A stretch of DNA of 64,000 nt from an uncultured Ignisphaera sp. GTDB taxonomy: Archaea; Thermoproteota; Thermoprotei_A; Sulfolobales; Ignisphaeraceae. The position numbers and the translations under genes are program-made. Positions 18,222-27,890 of this stretch are shown here, piece after piece. Numbering within the stretch: position 1 is the stretch's first letter; every line of letters starts with the position of its first letter. The stretch is taken from NCBI GenBank assembly GCA_938074605.1, contig CALJEI010000002.1, positions 62,001 through 126,000 on the forward strand. The letters run 5' to 3'. Under the pieces are notes generated by a model, which did no database searches, was not told the origin of the DNA, and saw only the letters and a list, made by a program, of their open reading frames with translations.

Positions 18222-19149
18222 TGTGATTGGAGAGATTTTGATTGAACTTGGTAAAGAAATTAGTGATCTTGTAGTAATAACTGCTGATGTTGGAAAACCA
18301 ACAAGAGTCTATAACTTTGGCCAAAAATTTCCAGATAGATACTATAACGTAGGGATAGCTGAACAGCATATGATAGACTTTGCAGCTGGTTTAGCATCTG
18401 CTGGAGCACTACCCATAGTTGCTGCATTTGCAATGTTTATTTTAAGAGCTTGGGAGCAGATAAGAAACACTGTAGCTAGAATGAATCTGAATGTAAAGAT
18501 TGTGGCCACACATGCTGGATATAGCGATCATGCAGATGGATCAAGCCATCAAGCTCTTGAGGATATAGCGGTTATGCGTGTTATACCACATGTAAATGTT
18601 GTTGTTCCTGCAGACATAGCCGATATAAGGAGAAGCTTTAGAGCTATAGTAGCTGAAGTGAGGGGACCTGTATACTACAGAATTGGAAGAGATTATGCAC
18701 CACCAATAACTGAGGATCACAACTATGAATTTACTCTTGGAAGAGCGTATACGCTAAGAGATGGCCATGATGTTACAATAATTGGTGCTGGCCCAATACT
18801 ATACGAGGCTTTAATTGCAGCTGAAATGCTAAAAAAGATGGGTGTTAGTGCTTCAGTTATCAATCTTCTATCTATTAAACCAATTGATGTTGATACTATT
18901 GAAAAGACTGCAAGAGCTACAGGTAGAATTGTAACTATTGAAGAACATGTGATTTATGGAGGTATAGGGAGTGCTGTTGCAGAGGTTATTGCTGAAAGAT
19001 ACCCTGTTCCAATGAGATTTATAGGTGCTAAAACCTTTGGCAGATCTGCAAAAAGTGTAAGAGAACTTCTAGATTACTTTAACATAAATAGCAAGGCTAT
19101 TGTGAAGACTTGTCTAGAGGTTATCAAATATGGTGATAGAAGAGCTTAG
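18190..19149 (+). CDS. tktB: Transketolase, C-terminal half
   Basis: 319-residue partner subunit holding the pyrimidine-binding and C-terminal domains of transketolase. [16 protein letters not shown] near residue 56 contains the glutamate that activates thiamine diphosphate; [17 protein letters not shown] near 117 and the C-terminal [16 protein letters not shown] near 257 are typical. A 1-deoxyxylulose-5-phosphate synthase-like enzyme or dihydroxyacetone synthase is less likely given the split archaeal form and its place with aro genes. ATG 18190 lies inside the end of the N-half gene, with GAGGAG upstream, so translation is coupled. Its stop overlaps the next gene by 20 bases. Confidence 0.92.
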   Translation: MEAVQLTGMRDVIGEILIELGKEISDLVVITADVGKPTRVYNFGQKFPDRYYNVGIAEQHMIDFAAGLASAGALPIVAAFAMFILRAWEQIRNTVARMNLNVKIVATHAGYSDHADGSSHQALEDIAVMRVIPHVNVVVPADIADIRRSFRAIVAEVRGPVYYRIGRDYAPPITEDHNYEFTLGRAYTLRDGHDVTIIGAGPILYEALIAAEMLKKMGVSASVINLLSIKPIDVDTIEKTARATGRIVTIEEHVIYGGIGSAVAEVIAERYPVPMRFIGAKTFGRSAKSVRELLDYFNINSKAIVKTCLEVIKYGDRRA

Positions 19150-20170
19150 AAGAAATATAGATGAAATTGATAAAAAAATTATTCAATTGATAGGTAAGAG
19201 GCTAGAAATAGTACAGAAAATCGCTGAGGTAAAAAATATTGAGGGTAGAAGTATATCGGATAATGAGAGAGAGCTAACTGTTAAAATGAATTGGAAAAGA
19301 TTAGCAGTAGAATACAATGTACCAATTGATATGGCTTCAGCATTAATAGAATTAATAATAAAATATTCAAAAAGTCTACAGATCCATTCAAGAATTAAAG
19401 AGAAGATACAAAGATCTATAACATTTATTGGATATGGGAATATGGCTAGAGTACTCGCTAGACAACTTATTAAAGCAGGTCATAGTGTGGTAATAACTGG
19501 AAGAAACCTAGATAAAGCTAAGAAATTGTCTAGCGATCTTGGATGCTCCTACATGGATGTAGAATCCGCTACTAGATTTGGAGAATATATAGTCCTAGCT
19601 CTACCATTTAACGCCTTTACAAGTGGGTACGTAGATGAAGTGACTGTATATTTTGAAAATAAAGTAGTTATGGACATTCTTTCATCTAAGTCATGGGTAT
19701 TTAACTATCTTGAGCATAAATCACTATCTAAAAACTTTATGTATATATCTACACACCCACTATTTGGACCTCTTACACCACCTATTGGCGAAAAAATAGC
19801 TATAATACCATCTAAATCTAGTGTTGCTGTAATTCAAGATGTGGCTAACCTATGGCTTTCAGCTGGCTTAGAACCTATTATAGTGAGTTTCGAGGAACAT
19901 GAAAAAGCAATGGCTATTGTGCAAGTTCTTACACACCTATATCTTATGGCTTTTTCAAGAGCTTCTGAAAAACTTTCACAGGAACTAGGTATTGGTAATG
20001 TAGATAAACTTTCAACTCCAACATATAGAGAAATTAAAGCTATCGTTGAAAAACTTAAACATTTAAAGGATGTTGTTCTTGAAATTCAGAAGGTAAATCC
20101 CTTTTCAACATTTGTAAGAAAAGAGGCTATTGAGATTTTAAAGAATGTAGTTGAAAGTCTAGGTGAATAA
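19130..20170 (+). CDS. tyrA: Chorismate mutase-prephenate dehydrogenase fusion
   Basis: 346-residue two-domain enzyme. Residues 1-85 are an AroQ-type chorismate mutase ([26 protein letters not shown]), which turns chorismate into prephenate. Residues 95-340 are an NAD-dependent prephenate dehydrogenase, with Rossmann motif [12 protein letters not shown] near 98 and the catalytic HPLFGP near 205. Product is 4-hydroxyphenylpyruvate for tyrosine. Placing the branch enzyme near the head of the chorismate genes is unusual but fits one transcription unit. No ACT domain is seen at the C-terminus, so tyrosine feedback, if any, must act elsewhere. Confidence 0.9.
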   Translation: MVIEELRRNIDEIDKKIIQLIGKRLEIVQKIAEVKNIEGRSISDNERELTVKMNWKRLAVEYNVPIDMASALIELIIKYSKSLQIHSRIKEKIQRSITFIGYGNMARVLARQLIKAGHSVVITGRNLDKAKKLSSDLGCSYMDVESATRFGEYIVLALPFNAFTSGYVDEVTVYFENKVVMDILSSKSWVFNYLEHKSLSKNFMYISTHPLFGPLTPPIGEKIAIIPSKSSVAVIQDVANLWLSAGLEPIIVSFEEHEKAMAIVQVLTHLYLMAFSRASEKLSQELGIGNVDKLSTPTYREIKAIVEKLKHLKDVVLEIQKVNPFSTFVRKEAIEILKNVVESLGE

Positions 20171-20172
20171 AT

Positions 20173-21162
20173 ATGCTATTTATTTTGAAGGAAGGCTCCC
20201 AATATTCATCACTGATAGAAAAGATAAGAGATTCCTCAGCATCATATAGGGTTGTAGATATATATGGATTAAAGCTTGTTGTTGCTTGGCCTGATAGCCT
20301 AGTTGAGAAAATTGAGGATCAGTCAATAAAGGTTAAAATAAAGGTTAAAAGACCCTACCAACTAGCATCAAATGAATGGAGAGATAAAACAATAGTTAAT
20401 GTAGGTGGTATTGAAGTTGGTGGAAGAGGTATAGTTGTAGCTGCTGGCCCTTGTGCTGTTGAAGATGAGGAACAGATGATGGAGATAGCAAAGGCTGTTA
20501 AAGGAGCTGGTGCCCATATGCTAAGAGGTGGTGCATTTAAACCTAGAACTAACCCCTACTCCTTCCAAGGACTTGGTGAGGAGGGTTTAAAGATACTTAA
20601 AAGAGTATCAGATTCTGTAGGTCTACCTATAGTTACAGAGCTTATGGATGTAAGAAATGCTGGTCTTATAGCCAGATATGCTGATATGATTCAAATTGGT
20701 GCTAGAAATGCGCAAAACTATACCCTTCTTAGGGAGGCTGGTAAACTTAATAAGCCTATACTTTTTAAGCGTGGATTTGGTATGACTGTTGAGGAATGGA
20801 TTTTGTCTGCTGAATATATACTTCTAGAAGGTAATGGTAATATAGTTCTATGTGAAAGAGGTATAAGAACATTTGAGAAAAGTACTAGGTTTACTCTAGA
20901 TATAGCTGGATTTGCAGTAGCAAAAACACTTACACATCTACCTATAGCATTAGATCCAAGTCATCCTGCTGGTAGAAGGGATATAGTTGAACCACTTGCA
21001 CTAGCAGGTATAGCAGCTGGAGCAGACATGCTTATAATTGAAGTTCATACAAACCCTGAAAAAGCTCTAAGTGATTCTGAACAGCAATTAAATATAGAGC
21101 AATTTGAAAATCTTATGAAGAAAGCTAAGGCTATTGCTAAAGCTATAGGGAGATATATATGA
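20173..21162 (+). CDS. aroF: DAHP synthase, type I-beta
   Basis: 329-residue 3-deoxy-D-arabino-heptulosonate-7-phosphate synthase, the first step of the shikimate pathway (PEP plus erythrose-4-phosphate). Metal and substrate motifs: AAGPCAVED near 92, RGGAFKPRTNPYSFQG near 118, LFKRGFGMT near 200, and DPSHPAGRR near 262. Residues 1-65 form a ferredoxin-like N-terminal region like that of the Thermotoga enzyme, where it senses tyrosine/phenylalanine, so feedback control is possible. The organism uses this classical route rather than the aldol-type bypass of many euryarchaea. Two bases separate it from tyrA, and it shares ATGA with aroB. Confidence 0.95.
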   Translation: MLFILKEGSQYSSLIEKIRDSSASYRVVDIYGLKLVVAWPDSLVEKIEDQSIKVKIKVKRPYQLASNEWRDKTIVNVGGIEVGGRGIVVAAGPCAVEDEEQMMEIAKAVKGAGAHMLRGGAFKPRTNPYSFQGLGEEGLKILKRVSDSVGLPIVTELMDVRNAGLIARYADMIQIGARNAQNYTLLREAGKLNKPILFKRGFGMTVEEWILSAEYILLEGNGNIVLCERGIRTFEKSTRFTLDIAGFAVAKTLTHLPIALDPSHPAGRRDIVEPLALAGIAAGADMLIIEVHTNPEKALSDSEQQLNIEQFENLMKKAKAIAKAIGRYI

Positions 21163-22223
21163 GAGTAGTAGAAGAATCTATATGTTGTTCAAATACAAAA
21201 GTATTTATAGGTAGAGGTATAGTTAGGGAGATTCTAGAGAAGGAGATTAATGGTAATGTCCTCATAGTTAGACAAGATGCTGTTGATCCAAAATATGTTA
21301 TAAGTACCCTAAAGACTAAACCACATGAAATTGTTCTACCTGGAGGCGACCAAATAAAGGATATAAATATAGTTATGCAAATTATACAGCTTCTTTCTGA
21401 AAAAGGGTTCCAAAGAAGAGACTATATAATTGCCCTTGGAGGAGGAGCACTTACAGATGTCGCAGGATTTGCAGCCTCTATATATATGAGAGGTATTAGA
21501 TTAATAAATATACCTACAACAATACTAGGTATGGTTGATGCTGCCCTTGGTGGTAAGAATGCTGTTAACTTTCATGGTATTAAGAATATTATAGGCTCAT
21601 TCTACCAACCACACATTGTTATATCCGACTTAATATATTTAGATACTCTACCTAGAAAAGAATTCATAGGCGGTCTTGCCGAAGTTATTAAATATGGTGC
21701 TACACTAGACTATGAACTATTTAAATATCTATCTAGTAATAGCACTAGAATTTTAGATAGAGATTATGAAGCTATTGAATACATAGTATATAGGTCAACA
21801 ATAAATAAACTATCTATAGTTAAACACGACCCATATGAGTTAAAAAACGTTAGAATTGTTTTAAACTATGGCCATACAGTTGGACATGCTATAGAGGCTG
21901 TCACAGGATTTGCTGTACCACATGGCATGGCTATAGCTGTTGGTATGGTGTGTGAGGCTATTATTGGAGAAGGTATTGGTATTACGGAGAAAGGTGTTGT
22001 TGATATTCTTGTAAATATTCTAAAAATGTATGGTCTTCCCACATCACTAAGAGAACTTAATATTAGAGTTGAACAAGAAGTTCTATTGAATGCTATGCTA
22101 AAGGATAAAAAGAGGCATGGTGACTATATATATCTCCCAATACCAACATCATTGGGTTCGTGGACCCCCTATAAAATTTCAATTAATGAAATGAGGTCTG
22201 CTATAGAAAAATGTCTTGGATAA
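21159..22223 (+). CDS. aroB: 3-Dehydroquinate synthase
   Basis: 354-residue NAD- and metal-dependent enzyme that cyclises DAHP to 3-dehydroquinate. LGGGALTDVAGFAA near residue 92, IPTTILGMVDAALGGKNAVN near 120, GGLAEVIKYG near 172 and the metal ligand segment NYGHTVGHAIEA near 232 are conserved. Length is normal. Starts in an ATGA overlap with aroF and overlaps aroE by 13 bases. Confidence 0.95.
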   Translation: MRVVEESICCSNTKVFIGRGIVREILEKEINGNVLIVRQDAVDPKYVISTLKTKPHEIVLPGGDQIKDINIVMQIIQLLSEKGFQRRDYIIALGGGALTDVAGFAASIYMRGIRLINIPTTILGMVDAALGGKNAVNFHGIKNIIGSFYQPHIVISDLIYLDTLPRKEFIGGLAEVIKYGATLDYELFKYLSSNSTRILDRDYEAIEYIVYRSTINKLSIVKHDPYELKNVRIVLNYGHTVGHAIEAVTGFAVPHGMAIAVGMVCEAIIGEGIGITEKGVVDILVNILKMYGLPTSLRELNIRVEQEVLLNAMLKDKKRHGDYIYLPIPTSLGSWTPYKISINEMRSAIEKCLG

Positions 22224-23008
22224 ATATAGATACAAAATTATTTGGATTAATAGGCCATAACATATCGTATACACTATCACCAGCAATACACAACTATGTA
22301 TTTCAGGAGGTTGGATATAATGCCATATATCTAGCATTTGATGTAGCTAGAGAAAAATTTGATAAGATTATTCCTGCACTGCTAGAGTTGTGTGAAGGTC
22401 TTAATGTTACTATACCGTATAAAGAGGAGGTAATAAAGTTTTTAAATGGTATTGACCACAATGCTGAGAAAATAAACGCTGTAAACACTATCCATAGAGG
22501 ATATGGGTATAATACAGATTATATAGCTATTAAGAGTCTTGTAATGGAGAGAATGGAGAATCTTGAAGATATGATATGTTATATCTATGGGGCAGGTGGG
22601 GCTGCAAAGGCTTCCGCCATAGCATTAGGGGATCTTGGATGCAAACTCTATATTGTGAATAGAAGTATTGAAAGAGCAATAACGTTTGTTAAAAGACTTA
22701 ATAATCTAGGATACAAAGCGTATGTAGGGGATAGATGTCTGGATAAAGTTGATGTTGTTGTAAATGCAACTCCAAATCCATCATTTGTACACGATAACTG
22801 TCTTACAGCAAAGCTTGTTGTAGAACTTGTTTATAACCCTGTTGAAACTGTATTGATTAAAAAAGCTAGAAGTAAAGGTATAGAGGTTATTGATGGTATT
22901 AAGATACTTGTGAGACAGGCTTTAGAGGCACAGAAAATATGGAATGGTATAACATTTTCAGAGGATAGAGTTATTAGGTATCTCTATGCCAGGAAACTCA
23001 TTCGGTAA
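22211..23008 (+). CDS. aroE: Shikimate dehydrogenase
   Basis: 265-residue NADP-dependent enzyme converting 3-dehydroshikimate to shikimate. [18 protein letters not shown] near residue 12 binds shikimate; [10 protein letters not shown] near 65 holds the catalytic lysine and INAVNTI near 88 its neighbour asparagine; YNTDYIA near 100 has the catalytic aspartate; [12 protein letters not shown] near 125 is the dinucleotide motif. Overlaps aroB by 13 and aroC by 23 bases. Confidence 0.95.
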   Translation: MSWINIDTKLFGLIGHNISYTLSPAIHNYVFQEVGYNAIYLAFDVAREKFDKIIPALLELCEGLNVTIPYKEEVIKFLNGIDHNAEKINAVNTIHRGYGYNTDYIAIKSLVMERMENLEDMICYIYGAGGAAKASAIALGDLGCKLYIVNRSIERAITFVKRLNNLGYKAYVGDRCLDKVDVVVNATPNPSFVHDNCLTAKLVVELVYNPVETVLIKKARSKGIEVIDGIKILVRQALEAQKIWNGITFSEDRVIRYLYARKLIR

Positions 23009-24158
23009 ACTATTTAAGATTACAACCTTTGGAGAAAGCCATGGACCTGCAGTTGGCGTTGTAGTAGATGGTGTTCCAGCTGGTTTACCCCTAGATAGTA
23101 GTGATATTGAGTATGAACTCTCCTTCCGTAGGCCTGGCTATAGAATGGTTTCTCCGAGGATGGAAGAAGATAGAGTAGAGATATTATCAGGTGTATTTAA
23201 TGGTAGAACTACAGGAATGCCCATAACAATTATAGTAAGAAATACAGATATTGATTCCTCCTACTATGAAGAAATAAGGTTTTCACCAAGACCTGGACAT
23301 GCAGATCTTCCATATATTACCAGATATGGGTTTGCGAATTGGGATTATAGGGGTGGTGGAAGAGCTAGTGGTAGAGAGACTGTTGCAAGAGTTGCCGCTG
23401 GTGCTATAGCGAAGAAGTTGCTAATGGCTTTAGACGTGTGGATTGCCGGATGTATAGTGTCTATAGGAGATGTTGAAATAGTTGATGAGATAGTGTTTGA
23501 AGAAGCTCTCAGCTCTAGGTGTAGTCCTGTTAAACCATGTCTAAAAAAGTATGAAAAGATATTCATCGATATGATTGAAAATATTATAAAGGTAGGTGAT
23601 AGCTATGGAGCTATTGTACAAGTGTTTGTAAAGAATCCCCCTGCTGGATTAGGCGAACCTGTATTTGATAAAATTAAGGCTGATCTTGCTAAGGCTGTAA
23701 TGTCTATCCCAGGCGTTGTAGGTTTTGAAGTAGGGCTTGGATTTAAGTATGCAAAAACTAAAGGTAGTAGTGTACTAGATGAAATTGTGGTTAAAGATTC
23801 TGGAATTGGTTGGCGTTATAACTATAGTGGTGGTATATTGGGCGGTATTACAACTGGTGAGCCCATAGTGTTTAGATGCGCATTTAAACCAACTAGCTCT
23901 ATAAGGATGCCGCAAAAAACAATTGATTTAAGGACGCTAGAAGAAAAAACAATATCCATTAGGGGAAGACATGATCCATGTATAGGTATAAGGGGTGTTG
24001 CTGTTGTTGAAGCAATGACGGCACTTGTAATTGTTGACCATGCAATGAGATCTGGACTTATACCCTTAGTAAAAATACCTGATAGTATAGCAGATACCAT
24101 CTCCAATAGATGGAAGCGGTATAGAGAGCTATGTATGCATATGGGGGAATCTCAATAG
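22986..24158 (+). CDS. aroC: Chorismate synthase
   Basis: 390-residue FMNH2-dependent enzyme that turns 5-enolpyruvylshikimate-3-phosphate into chorismate. Signatures: [14 protein letters not shown] near residue 17, [13 protein letters not shown] near 47, RPGHADLP near 101, [16 protein letters not shown] near 121, and [17 protein letters not shown] near 329. Length and all histidines are as expected. It needs reduced FMN from another protein, since this monofunctional form has no NADPH oxidoreductase domain. Overlaps aroK by 28 bases. Confidence 0.96.
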   Translation: MPGNSFGKLFKITTFGESHGPAVGVVVDGVPAGLPLDSSDIEYELSFRRPGYRMVSPRMEEDRVEILSGVFNGRTTGMPITIIVRNTDIDSSYYEEIRFSPRPGHADLPYITRYGFANWDYRGGGRASGRETVARVAAGAIAKKLLMALDVWIAGCIVSIGDVEIVDEIVFEEALSSRCSPVKPCLKKYEKIFIDMIENIIKVGDSYGAIVQVFVKNPPAGLGEPVFDKIKADLAKAVMSIPGVVGFEVGLGFKYAKTKGSSVLDEIVVKDSGIGWRYNYSGGILGGITTGEPIVFRCAFKPTSSIRMPQKTIDLRTLEEKTISIRGRHDPCIGIRGVAVVEAMTALVIVDHAMRSGLIPLVKIPDSIADTISNRWKRYRELCMHMGESQ

Positions 24159-24916
24159 TAAATGCTATACCAGCATGGCTTGGCTCTGTAATAGCCATAA
24201 ATCTTAAGGTTCATACCGAGGTTAGTTTATGTAAATCTATATGCAGATATCAATCACCACTTATAGAGACTATAGCAAACTATTTTATGAAAAAATATGC
24301 TTTACCTCCACTTAAGATAGACATACATTCAGAAATTCCACAGGCAAGTGGTCTTAAGAGTAGTAGTGCTGTTGCTGTAGCAACAATTAAAGCTATAATC
24401 CATAAGTTCAATATATATGAGCCATCAATACCAAGATTAGCTGCAGAATTATCGAAAATAGCTGGTGTGTCTATCACTGGTGCATTGGATGATGCTGCAG
24501 CAGCTTTCTATGGAGGTGTAGTATTTACAGATAATCTAAATATGCATATACTTAATGTTAGTGATTTTAGAGATGATCTCAATGTAGTTCTACTGTTTAA
24601 AGACAGTAGAAAGAATGTAGATGTCGAGAAAATGCGAAGACACTACCATGTATTTAAATATATATTTGAGGTAGCCTATTCAGGCAATATATTTAAGGCA
24701 ATGACAATGAATGGTATTTATATTGCTAGAATATTGGGATATGACGAAAATATAATTTGGAGAGCCATTGAGTTAGGAGCTTTAGCAGCTGGTGTATCAG
24801 GTAATGGACCAACAATATTTGCTGTATGTAGAGAAGGTGATGGTGGTCCCATTATAGACTACTTCTCTACATATGGTACTGTAAAAGTAGCAAAACCCGT
24901 TAGAATTTCATTATAA
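24131..24916 (+). CDS. aroK: Shikimate kinase, archaeal GHMP type
   Basis: 261-residue kinase of the GHMP superfamily, unrelated to the bacterial P-loop shikimate kinase. ATP-binding motif [16 protein letters not shown] lies near residue 69 and the C-terminal GHMP motif [12 protein letters not shown] near 223. It phosphorylates shikimate at O3. The N-terminus [16 protein letters not shown] matches archaeal AroK. The long overlap with aroC and its place before aroA remove doubt about function. Confidence 0.92.
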   Translation: MYAYGGISIVNAIPAWLGSVIAINLKVHTEVSLCKSICRYQSPLIETIANYFMKKYALPPLKIDIHSEIPQASGLKSSSAVAVATIKAIIHKFNIYEPSIPRLAAELSKIAGVSITGALDDAAAAFYGGVVFTDNLNMHILNVSDFRDDLNVVLLFKDSRKNVDVEKMRRHYHVFKYIFEVAYSGNIFKAMTMNGIYIARILGYDENIIWRAIELGALAAGVSGNGPTIFAVCREGDGGPIIDYFSTYGTVKVAKPVRISL

Positions 24917-24946
24917 AATGATTAGCTCCAAGTAATGGAGATAAAA

Positions 24947-26182
24947 ATGAGAGCTATAATAAAAAAATCTATTATTAAAGGCTCTATAGCAGCACCTCAG
25001 TCAAAAAGTTGGGCAATAAGATTACTATTCTTATCTTTGTTAACAAACATTGAATTAAATAATTTAGTTTTATCAGAAGATATATTGGATGCTCTAGATG
25101 CTATAAAGGTGTTTAATGTTACTATTAATGGAAGTAGGTTCTATAAACCAATGTTACTTAAACTACATAGTACCTACACATTTTTTAGAGGATCTGCAAC
25201 AGTTTTACGAATGTTTATACCAATAGCGGCGGTAATTGGTGGAAGAATTACTATTGATGGTAGTGAGAGTCTTAGAAGAAGACCCCTAAATGCTATAATT
25301 GAAGCATTGAGTGAAAAGGGGGTAATATTCTCTAGCACTAGTCTTCCAATTACTATGGAGGGAAGGATTAGAGATCCATATATTGAAATATATGGTGGTG
25401 AAAGTAGCCAGTATATCTCAGGCCTTATGATAGCATTAATGATAGCTGGAGGTGGAACTATAAAAATTAGGGGGAAAGCTGCTTCTAGAAGCTATATAAA
25501 TTTAACAGCTGAGCTTATAAACAGTCTAGGTGGGACTGTCCATATATATAGCAATAGGATTGATGTTGAGCCTTGCAAAGATATAGCTCCATATATAGGC
25601 TCTATACCTGGTGACTATCTTTTAGCGTCATTCTATGCTGCAGCTGCTATACTATCAGATGGCTATATATCTATATATGGATTGCCAAGACCTTATAGCT
25701 TTTTTGGAGACCATAGTATAGTTGACATATATAGATCAATGAATGCAGTGAGTATGTATAGAGATGGTGTTTGGTATGTTGAGTCTAGCGGTAGCTATAG
25801 AGCAATAGAGATAAATATTGATGATTCACCTGATCTAGCACCCTCTATAGCACCTCTAGCTGCAGTGGCTAAGGGAACTACAATTATTAGAGATGTTGAA
25901 AGACTTGCAATTAAGGAAAGCAATAGAAGAAACACAATAGTTTTAGCACTAAAAAGCTTTGGTATTGAAGCTTATGATAGAGAAAACTATATTGAGATTA
26001 TAGGGGGCAGCCCTAGAGAGGGTAGAATTATTTGCCCAAATGATCATAGAATTGCTATGATGATAGCATCAATAGCTGTTAGAAGCAGTGGAGTAATAGA
26101 CAATGCTGAATGTATATCTAAAAGCAATCCCTATTTTTGGAGAGACCTAAAGTTAATTGGAGGAAGAATTTATCTAAGTTAA
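24947..26182 (+). CDS. aroA: 3-Phosphoshikimate 1-carboxyvinyltransferase (EPSP synthase)
   Basis: About 411 residues; transfers enolpyruvyl from PEP to shikimate-3-phosphate. APQSKSWAIR near residue 15 is the substrate-binding N-terminal motif, FRGSATVLRMF near 75 replaces the usual GNxGT segment, DDSPDLAPSIAPLAA near 285 has the catalytic aspartate, and CPNDHRIAMM near 365 is the C-terminal motif. ATG at 24947 is preferred because GGAGAT lies five bases upstream; ATG at 24935 would overlap that site. The glycine-loop difference may matter for glyphosate sensitivity, but that is inference. Confidence 0.93.
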   Translation: MRAIIKKSIIKGSIAAPQSKSWAIRLLFLSLLTNIELNNLVLSEDILDALDAIKVFNVTINGSRFYKPMLLKLHSTYTFFRGSATVLRMFIPIAAVIGGRITIDGSESLRRRPLNAIIEALSEKGVIFSSTSLPITMEGRIRDPYIEIYGGESSQYISGLMIALMIAGGGTIKIRGKAASRSYINLTAELINSLGGTVHIYSNRIDVEPCKDIAPYIGSIPGDYLLASFYAAAAILSDGYISIYGLPRPYSFFGDHSIVDIYRSMNAVSMYRDGVWYVESSGSYRAIEINIDDSPDLAPSIAPLAAVAKGTTIIRDVERLAIKESNRRNTIVLALKSFGIEAYDRENYIEIIGGSPREGRIICPNDHRIAMMIASIAVRSSGVIDNAECISKSNPYFWRDLKLIGGRIYLS

Positions 26183-26211
26183 TAAATCTCATAGGTATTA
26201 GGTGAATATAT

Positions 26212-26865
26212 GTGGAAAGATTGAATAGACCATTTATAGTTGCATCAAAGCCTATTTTAAACATACAGGATTTGAGAATAGCATTAGCTATAAATGATGC
26301 AGATTTTATTGAGCTTAGAATAGACTATATGGATAACCCACTAGAGATAGACTATAGTTTACTAAAGGATAAAAAAGTTATTGTAACACTTAGAGAATTT
26401 AATGAGGGTGGTGCAAAGCTTCATGACCCTAATATCAAAATAGAGCTACTAAAAAGATTAAGAGATCTAGGAATACTATATGATGTTGAGGTATCCTTTA
26501 TAGAGAGATTTAATGTTGAATACAATAATGCAATTGTATCTATGCACTTTATAGGTTTAAAACCTAATATAGATTATGTAATAGAGAAGGTGCTTAGATA
26601 TAGGGATAGGGCATTCATTGTAAAAATAGTAGTAGAGCCATTCCCTGGATATAGAAACTTTTTAATTCAACTTCTTGAGCTTGGAGAGAATATAGCTGCC
26701 TTCCCAATGTCAATAGATCCTCTAGAAAGAATAGCATATGCATTACTAGGTTCTAAACTAATCTACGGCTATATAGATACACCAACTGCCAAGGGACAGC
26801 TACACTATAGACAATTAAAAGAGTTAATAAACCTGATACATAACATTATTAACAAAAATATCTAG
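26212..26865 (+). CDS. aroD: 3-Dehydroquinate dehydratase, type I
   Basis: 217-residue class I dehydroquinase, forming 3-dehydroshikimate through a Schiff base. The catalytic histidine is in IVSMHFIG near residue 104 and the Schiff-base lysine in FIVKIVVEPF near 137. IELRIDYMD near 38 binds substrate. The start is GTG at 26212 with AGGTGA seven bases before it; the ATG two bases earlier stops after four codons. Last gene of the aromatic run; it overlaps the convergent TrxR-like gene by four bases at their stops. Confidence 0.92.
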   Translation: MERLNRPFIVASKPILNIQDLRIALAINDADFIELRIDYMDNPLEIDYSLLKDKKVIVTLREFNEGGAKLHDPNIKIELLKRLRDLGILYDVEVSFIERFNVEYNNAIVSMHFIGLKPNIDYVIEKVLRYRDRAFIVKIVVEPFPGYRNFLIQLLELGENIAAFPMSIDPLERIAYALLGSKLIYGYIDTPTAKGQLHYRQLKELINLIHNIINKNI

Positions 26866-27842
26866 AGTCTAAATAACCTTCTTTGCTGAGATACCCCACT
26901 CTTCTTCCAATCACTTACAAAATTTTTCACAATACCTCTCCTTCTATTAACATAATTTATAGCAGATAATGCAGCTATTACACCACTTGCCGCTGATACT
27001 ACCGCCTGTTTATATGGCATATCTACTAGATCACCTGCTGCAAATAGACCTTCAGTTTTTGTAGTACCATATTTGTCTACCACCACCTCATTCCTCTCAT
27101 TTATATCTACATACGGTTTTAGAAAATCTATTTGGGTTTCAAAACCCAGTTCAATAAATAGAGCATCAACATCAACAACTTCTCTATCTCCATTCCCATT
27201 CATAACTACAATCTTCTCAAGTTTCTCATCCCCATATAGTTCAACAACTCTATAGCCTGAGTACACAGATACATTACCGTACTTCACCGCCTCCTGTATA
27301 CTTACATCAGTTTTTGTTGGCACTATATAGATTAGCTCTTTAGCTATTGGCGCTAGGAGATTTAGAGCTTCAATACCATTTTCACCAAAGCTATTTAGAG
27401 CTATCCTTCGACCCTTATACAGCGGCCCATCACATACTACACAATAGCTAAGTCCTTTACCAATAAAATTCTCCTCACCCCTAACCCTAAGTTTTTTAGG
27501 AGCTTTTCCACATGCTGCAATTACACTTAGTGATTCTAGTATGCTTCCCCTTCTCGTCTTTACAATAAATATTCCTTCACTTTTATTAAGCAGTATTACT
27601 TCATCTATAAATATTTCAGCACCAAATGCTATAGCCTGTTTCTGTACCTTTAATACTAGATCTAGTCCACCAATCAATTCTATACCAGGATAATTCTCAA
27701 TAACATTAGCATACCTCAATTGTCCTCCAACATCCATTGTTATAATTGCTGTTCTAAGCCCCTGTCTTGCTGTGTATAAAGCTGCTGAAGATCCTGCTAT
27801 TCCACCCCCTATAATAATAACATCATATAATTCTTTATGCAT
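26862..27842 (-). CDS. Thioredoxin-reductase-like flavoprotein lacking NADPH motifs
   Basis: About 326 residues from the ATG at 27842 (GTG at 27869 is the outer limit). It has the FAD motif GGGIAGSSAALYTARQG, the redox pair CVVC, and GLFAAGDLVDMP near the C-terminus, so the flavin and disulfide centres are intact. The central Rossmann domain is changed: NSFGENGIEA stands where the true reductase has GGGNSA, and VPTKTD replaces HRRD. Related archaeal proteins that lack these motifs do not use NADPH and may take electrons from ferredoxin or another donor. It lies 20 bases or so after an amidohydrolase gene on the same strand. Donor and partner are unknown. Confidence 0.85.
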   Translation of the reverse strand: MHKELYDVIIIGGGIAGSSAALYTARQGLRTAIITMDVGGQLRYANVIENYPGIELIGGLDLVLKVQKQAIAFGAEIFIDEVILLNKSEGIFIVKTRRGSILESLSVIAACGKAPKKLRVRGEENFIGKGLSYCVVCDGPLYKGRRIALNSFGENGIEALNLLAPIAKELIYIVPTKTDVSIQEAVKYGNVSVYSGYRVVELYGDEKLEKIVVMNGNGDREVVDVDALFIELGFETQIDFLKPYVDINERNEVVVDKYGTTKTEGLFAAGDLVDMPYKQAVVSAASGVIAALSAINYVNRRRGIVKNFVSDWKKSGVSQQRRLFRL

Positions 27843-27890
27843 CTCAGATACACTAATTAAGTAAAACACTAGGTAACTAATAGGGATTTG

